A DNA stretch of 64,000 nt, taken from Colius striatus (Eukaryota; Chordata; Aves; Coliiformes; Coliidae). Both the position numbers and the translations under genes were made by a program. Every line of letters starts with the position of its first letter. Positions within the stretch are counted from its first letter, which is position 1. Under the pieces are notes generated by a model. It made no database searches and was not told the DNA's origin. It saw only the letters and a program-made list of their open reading frames with translations. The stretch is from assembly GCF_028858725.1 (NCBI RefSeq), contig NC_084766.1, positions 24,344,501 through 24,408,500 of the forward strand, given 5' to 3'. Below, piece after piece: positions 61,042-64,000 of the stretch.

Positions 61042-63782
61042 CTAATTGGATGGAAGGAAACTGATGTGAGCAGGACTTGCACAGGTAGGGAGGGATGGGT
61101 GAGGGGGCCACTCCTTTATTAGAAGGCCTTGCTTGGGTAACATCACTTTTTGTGTTATTTACTTTTCTCTAAATTTGGTTGGGTGGGGTTTTTTTAATTT
61201 TAATTTTATTTTAAGTCTCAGCATCAGTCAGTTTTAAAACTTGTTCATAAAAAAAAAAAAAAAGAGAAGCTTTTTGGGCAAAGAAAAATGAAACCTGTTG
61301 GCTGGTCTCTGGTTGGGTTCACAAATTCTCGGAGTAGAAAAGACTTCGCGCAAGCGTCTGGAAATAGCACCTTAATTACAAAGTAGTAATCAATCGCCAT
61401 AGAGCTACACACAACTGTGTTACTGGTGTGACGTTACCACTAAACAAGTACAGTAATAAAAGAGTAAGCCAAAGTGCAACGTATTCAACATGCAAATGGA
61501 ACTGCCACCTGCAGCATCTACGCATGGGGGAAACCTTGGTGTTCGCTTACATCACATGGAAGAATTGCTGCTCAGGATTCAAACACAATGCATAGCAGGC
61601 CTCAAAGGTATTTGCTTGACTTTCATTTAAGCATCAAATATGAATGCTGGGACGCTGCAGATCACAAACACTGCATTCCACTACACTTACCAAAGTGTTC
61701 CCTTCACAACTAACTGCGTATACATACGTCCCTGATTCTCGTTTGATATATTTGCATGGCTGGGAAAAAAAGAAATAGCTAAGCAAAAAAAAAAACCAGG
61801 ATGTATTTTTTACCATTTTTCTCTCCTCACAAGTGTTCTTTCCATAGCACAAAGTACTACCACTGCAGAGAAACGCGTGTATTTTCATGTTTTGCTTGCT
61901 TGGTCCCCTGTAGTAACTAAGTCACACTAGTTTCAAAATCCACTTCCAAACTTCTCCATGTTCAACACACAGATTGACAAAGAGACTAGCAAGTGATTTA
62001 AATGCTCTGGGAGGCTATACAGCTGTACAGTCCTCTAGCTAAGTCAGTGTTACTGAAGGATAAGATACGTGCTACTGAAAAAGCTACATTATTCTCTTTA
62101 ACCTCACATTGGGGTTAAAAAAAAGTCTTTGCAAAAAAAGACATCCACTCAAAGGACCTGGCATGTAACATACACAGTCCTTGATACACGTGCTGCAAGC
62201 TTCTCCCCAGGATGCAAGAGGTCACAGTTGAATCGGGTAACAAGAGTCAACAAGGTTCCAAAACAAAATCCAGAGAAATCAAAGTTTGCTATCCCAGAGA
62301 ACTCTCTCAAGCAGTGTGCGTTCTCGGCCCCTTCTACAGCCAGTACCAGCATCAGAACACGCCCCAGTGCTGCTACACCTAAAGAAATGTTGTATCGGCA
62401 GCTAGCTCAGACAGAAAGTCACACCTGATTTCACTGCTGCAAGCCAGACTCTGCTCACCCTCATGTACCACACACCTGTACAAGTTGCTACAGGTGCCAG
62501 GACTCTGCATCCTCTCTGGTCCATCAGGACAGTGCCAGCAGCTGGCCCCATCTTCCCTGTGTGTTGAACTTTGGCCCTCACTTGATACGCAAACAAGGGA
62601 ACAAACAATATGCAGCCTCAGTGGCTTCAGCTACCTTCCTAGGAAAATAAAGCTGGTAATAACCTGTCCAGAATTAAAAGAGAAGAGCTGGTGGGGAAAG
62701 TTTACACTAAAGAATTGTGAAAAAGTATTGTCTGACTTTTAAACAAGGATTGAAATATTGTATTAATAGAAATATTAGATGGAAAAAGTCATCTTGAAGG
62801 GAGAAAGCTGAGACGGTAATGTTTTTCCAAAGAAAGTGCAGAAGTTAAATCAGTTGTTAGTAGTACATGGGATTGGTGCTGGGGGGTTGTTAGTTTAAAA
62901 TTTCTAGTTTTTCAAAGTCTATTGTAAAGCTAAATCCAGCAATTAAATGGCAGTTTAAATAATGGTCTGTTTCTGTAGTTTAATAAAGTATCTGTTCACA
63001 GTAGCTTCAAGACAAAAATTCTCCCATCAATGCTCCAAAGCCATCTTACTCCCAGTCAACCTCTCCAGCACAATTAACTCAGTCCTAGCTAAGAGTAAAG
63101 GGTTTCTAAGTGTAGGCAAACGGTGACCATTAGGAATATGGAACCTTAAAGAAGTATTGTTGCTATAACATTCTTCCACACCTTGAACTAATTAAGTCAA
63201 GACTAGTAAACCACGTATTATTTAAAAACCAAAACCAAAACTTGTCCAGTGCTGCAGTACAATCACAAATCCAAAAAGCCATATTTAAAGGTTTCTGAAC
63301 TACCAGACACAACCCACCCGTTCCCTTTTCTGAAGTTGTGGTTTAAACCTAATTCAGCTTGGTTCATCACTCAAACCATTGGTACCAGTAAAATAAACTT
63401 TTCTCTTTGCTGTCTTTCCCCTGAGTGAAATGAAATCTCAATTATTTTGCAAAGCCTCTAAGACTCTTCATACTTTTAACTGAACTTGCATCTCCACAGA
63501 ACATCACTTATCATCAAACCCAAGAAGCCAGTAATGGAAAGATCTTCAGCTAAGCACTAAATTGGACAAAATAACATATACTAGAGCTCTTAAACCTGTC
63601 TGTTTGCAACAACTCTTATTTTGCAGGTGGGATGAAGGTATTTACCAAAGGTACAAGTTGAAAAACATTACATTACTCTGAAGGGTTAACACCAAAAGTA
63701 AGTTGAAATTAAGAGGAGATAAGCACGCGTTTTTTTAGTAAAAGACAGCTTTAAAAGGTCATAGTAAGTTGCTTTCTCTTAC
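61042..63782 (-). other. LCOR: LCOR intron, nothing recognised
   Basis: Intron of 2741 bases between the shared 94-base exon and the classical terminal exon. AT-rich, with a poly-A run near 61248-61263. No repeat family, RNA gene or additional exon identified. Confidence 0.75.
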
Positions 63783-63876
63783 CCATTTCCCGGAGTACTG
63801 GAGCACCCTGGAGAATGACTCAGAGAGGTGCTGCCGGCACAAGGACTCTTCTTAGTGGATAAATCAAGCACACCGT
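63783..63876 (-). CDS. LCOR: LCOR 94-base exon shared by both isoforms, with CtBP-type motif
   Basis: The minus strand shows the acceptor ttatctctacag, 94 bases, then the donor GTAAGAG. The translation is DGVLDLSTKKSPCAGSTSLS followed by HSPGCSSTPGNG, equal to human LCOR residues about 80-111 with one or two changes. VLDLSTKK is the second CtBP-binding type motif of LCOR. The exon starts after the first base of an Asp codon and ends after the second base of a Gly codon. Both downstream acceptors (61041 and 37150) supply the third base, so classical LCOR and long PALI1 can each be made. Too short to stand out as an open frame, it was found by its protein likeness. Confidence 0.93.
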
Positions 63877-64000
63877 CTGTAGAGATAAAAAAATTACTTC
63901 AGTGTTTGAAGAAACAGGATCAGCCACGTTGCCCCTTGACAAAACAAGGCCTTTGGGCTACAGCCATATTTAGCACACAGCATTTTCTATTTTGTTTTAT
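63877..64000 (-). other. LCOR: LCOR intron, continues beyond the window
   Basis: Sequence upstream of the shared exon on the minus strand, with a pyrimidine-rich acceptor tract. The first coding exons, with the LxxLL receptor box and the PLDLTVRK-type motif, are expected further to the right. Confidence 0.7.

Overview
The window is nuclear DNA from a vertebrate, most likely a bird. The evidence is (i) several old 3'-end fragments of CR1 LINEs of the avian type, (ii) short, GC-rich introns, and (iii) two genes, SLIT1 and LCOR, lying side by side and converging, as they do on human 10q24. Species and chromosome cannot be read from the sequence.

Region 1 (1-21802, plus strand; 3'UTR to about 24.4 kb) is the 3' part of SLIT1, the secreted axon-guidance ligand of Robo receptors. 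Thirty-three coding exons can be placed with GT/AG borders and a continuous frame, encoding about 1398 residues. They run from the 4th leucine-rich repeat of LRR domain 1 to the C-terminal cystine knot. The signal peptide and first repeats must lie upstream of the window. Exon count fits the human gene (37 exons, so the first four are missing), but the introns are far shorter. The first 5.7 kb is an intron holding two CR1 fragments and possible regulatory blocks.

Region 2 (about 24.4-32.4 kb) is the space between the two gene ends. It contains no convincing gene, only candidate polyadenylation signals on both strands and an inverted repeat.

Region 3 (32.4-64.0 kb, minus strand) is the 3' part of LCOR, a transcriptional corepressor locus with two alternative protein ends. 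A shared 94-base exon (63783-63876) can splice in the same phase to either of two terminal exons. One (60072-61041) encodes the DNA-binding Psq-type helix-turn-helix end of classical LCOR and is followed by about 8.6 kb of AT-rich probable 3'UTR. The other (32686-37150) encodes the 1487-residue end of the long isoform (C10orf12/PALI1), a vertebrate accessory protein of Polycomb repressive complex 2. The intron in front of this exon spans the whole LCOR 3'UTR and holds a 74-bp minisatellite, a (GAGAAG)n tract and several AT-motif-rich blocks that may be enhancers.

No prokaryotic-type, CRISPR or wholly new system was found. The observations most worth following are the two-ended LCOR/PALI1 architecture, the altered third EGF repeat and EGF5-6 linker of this SLIT1, the 24-base microexon, and a cluster of eight inverted CCAAT motifs in a late SLIT1 intron.
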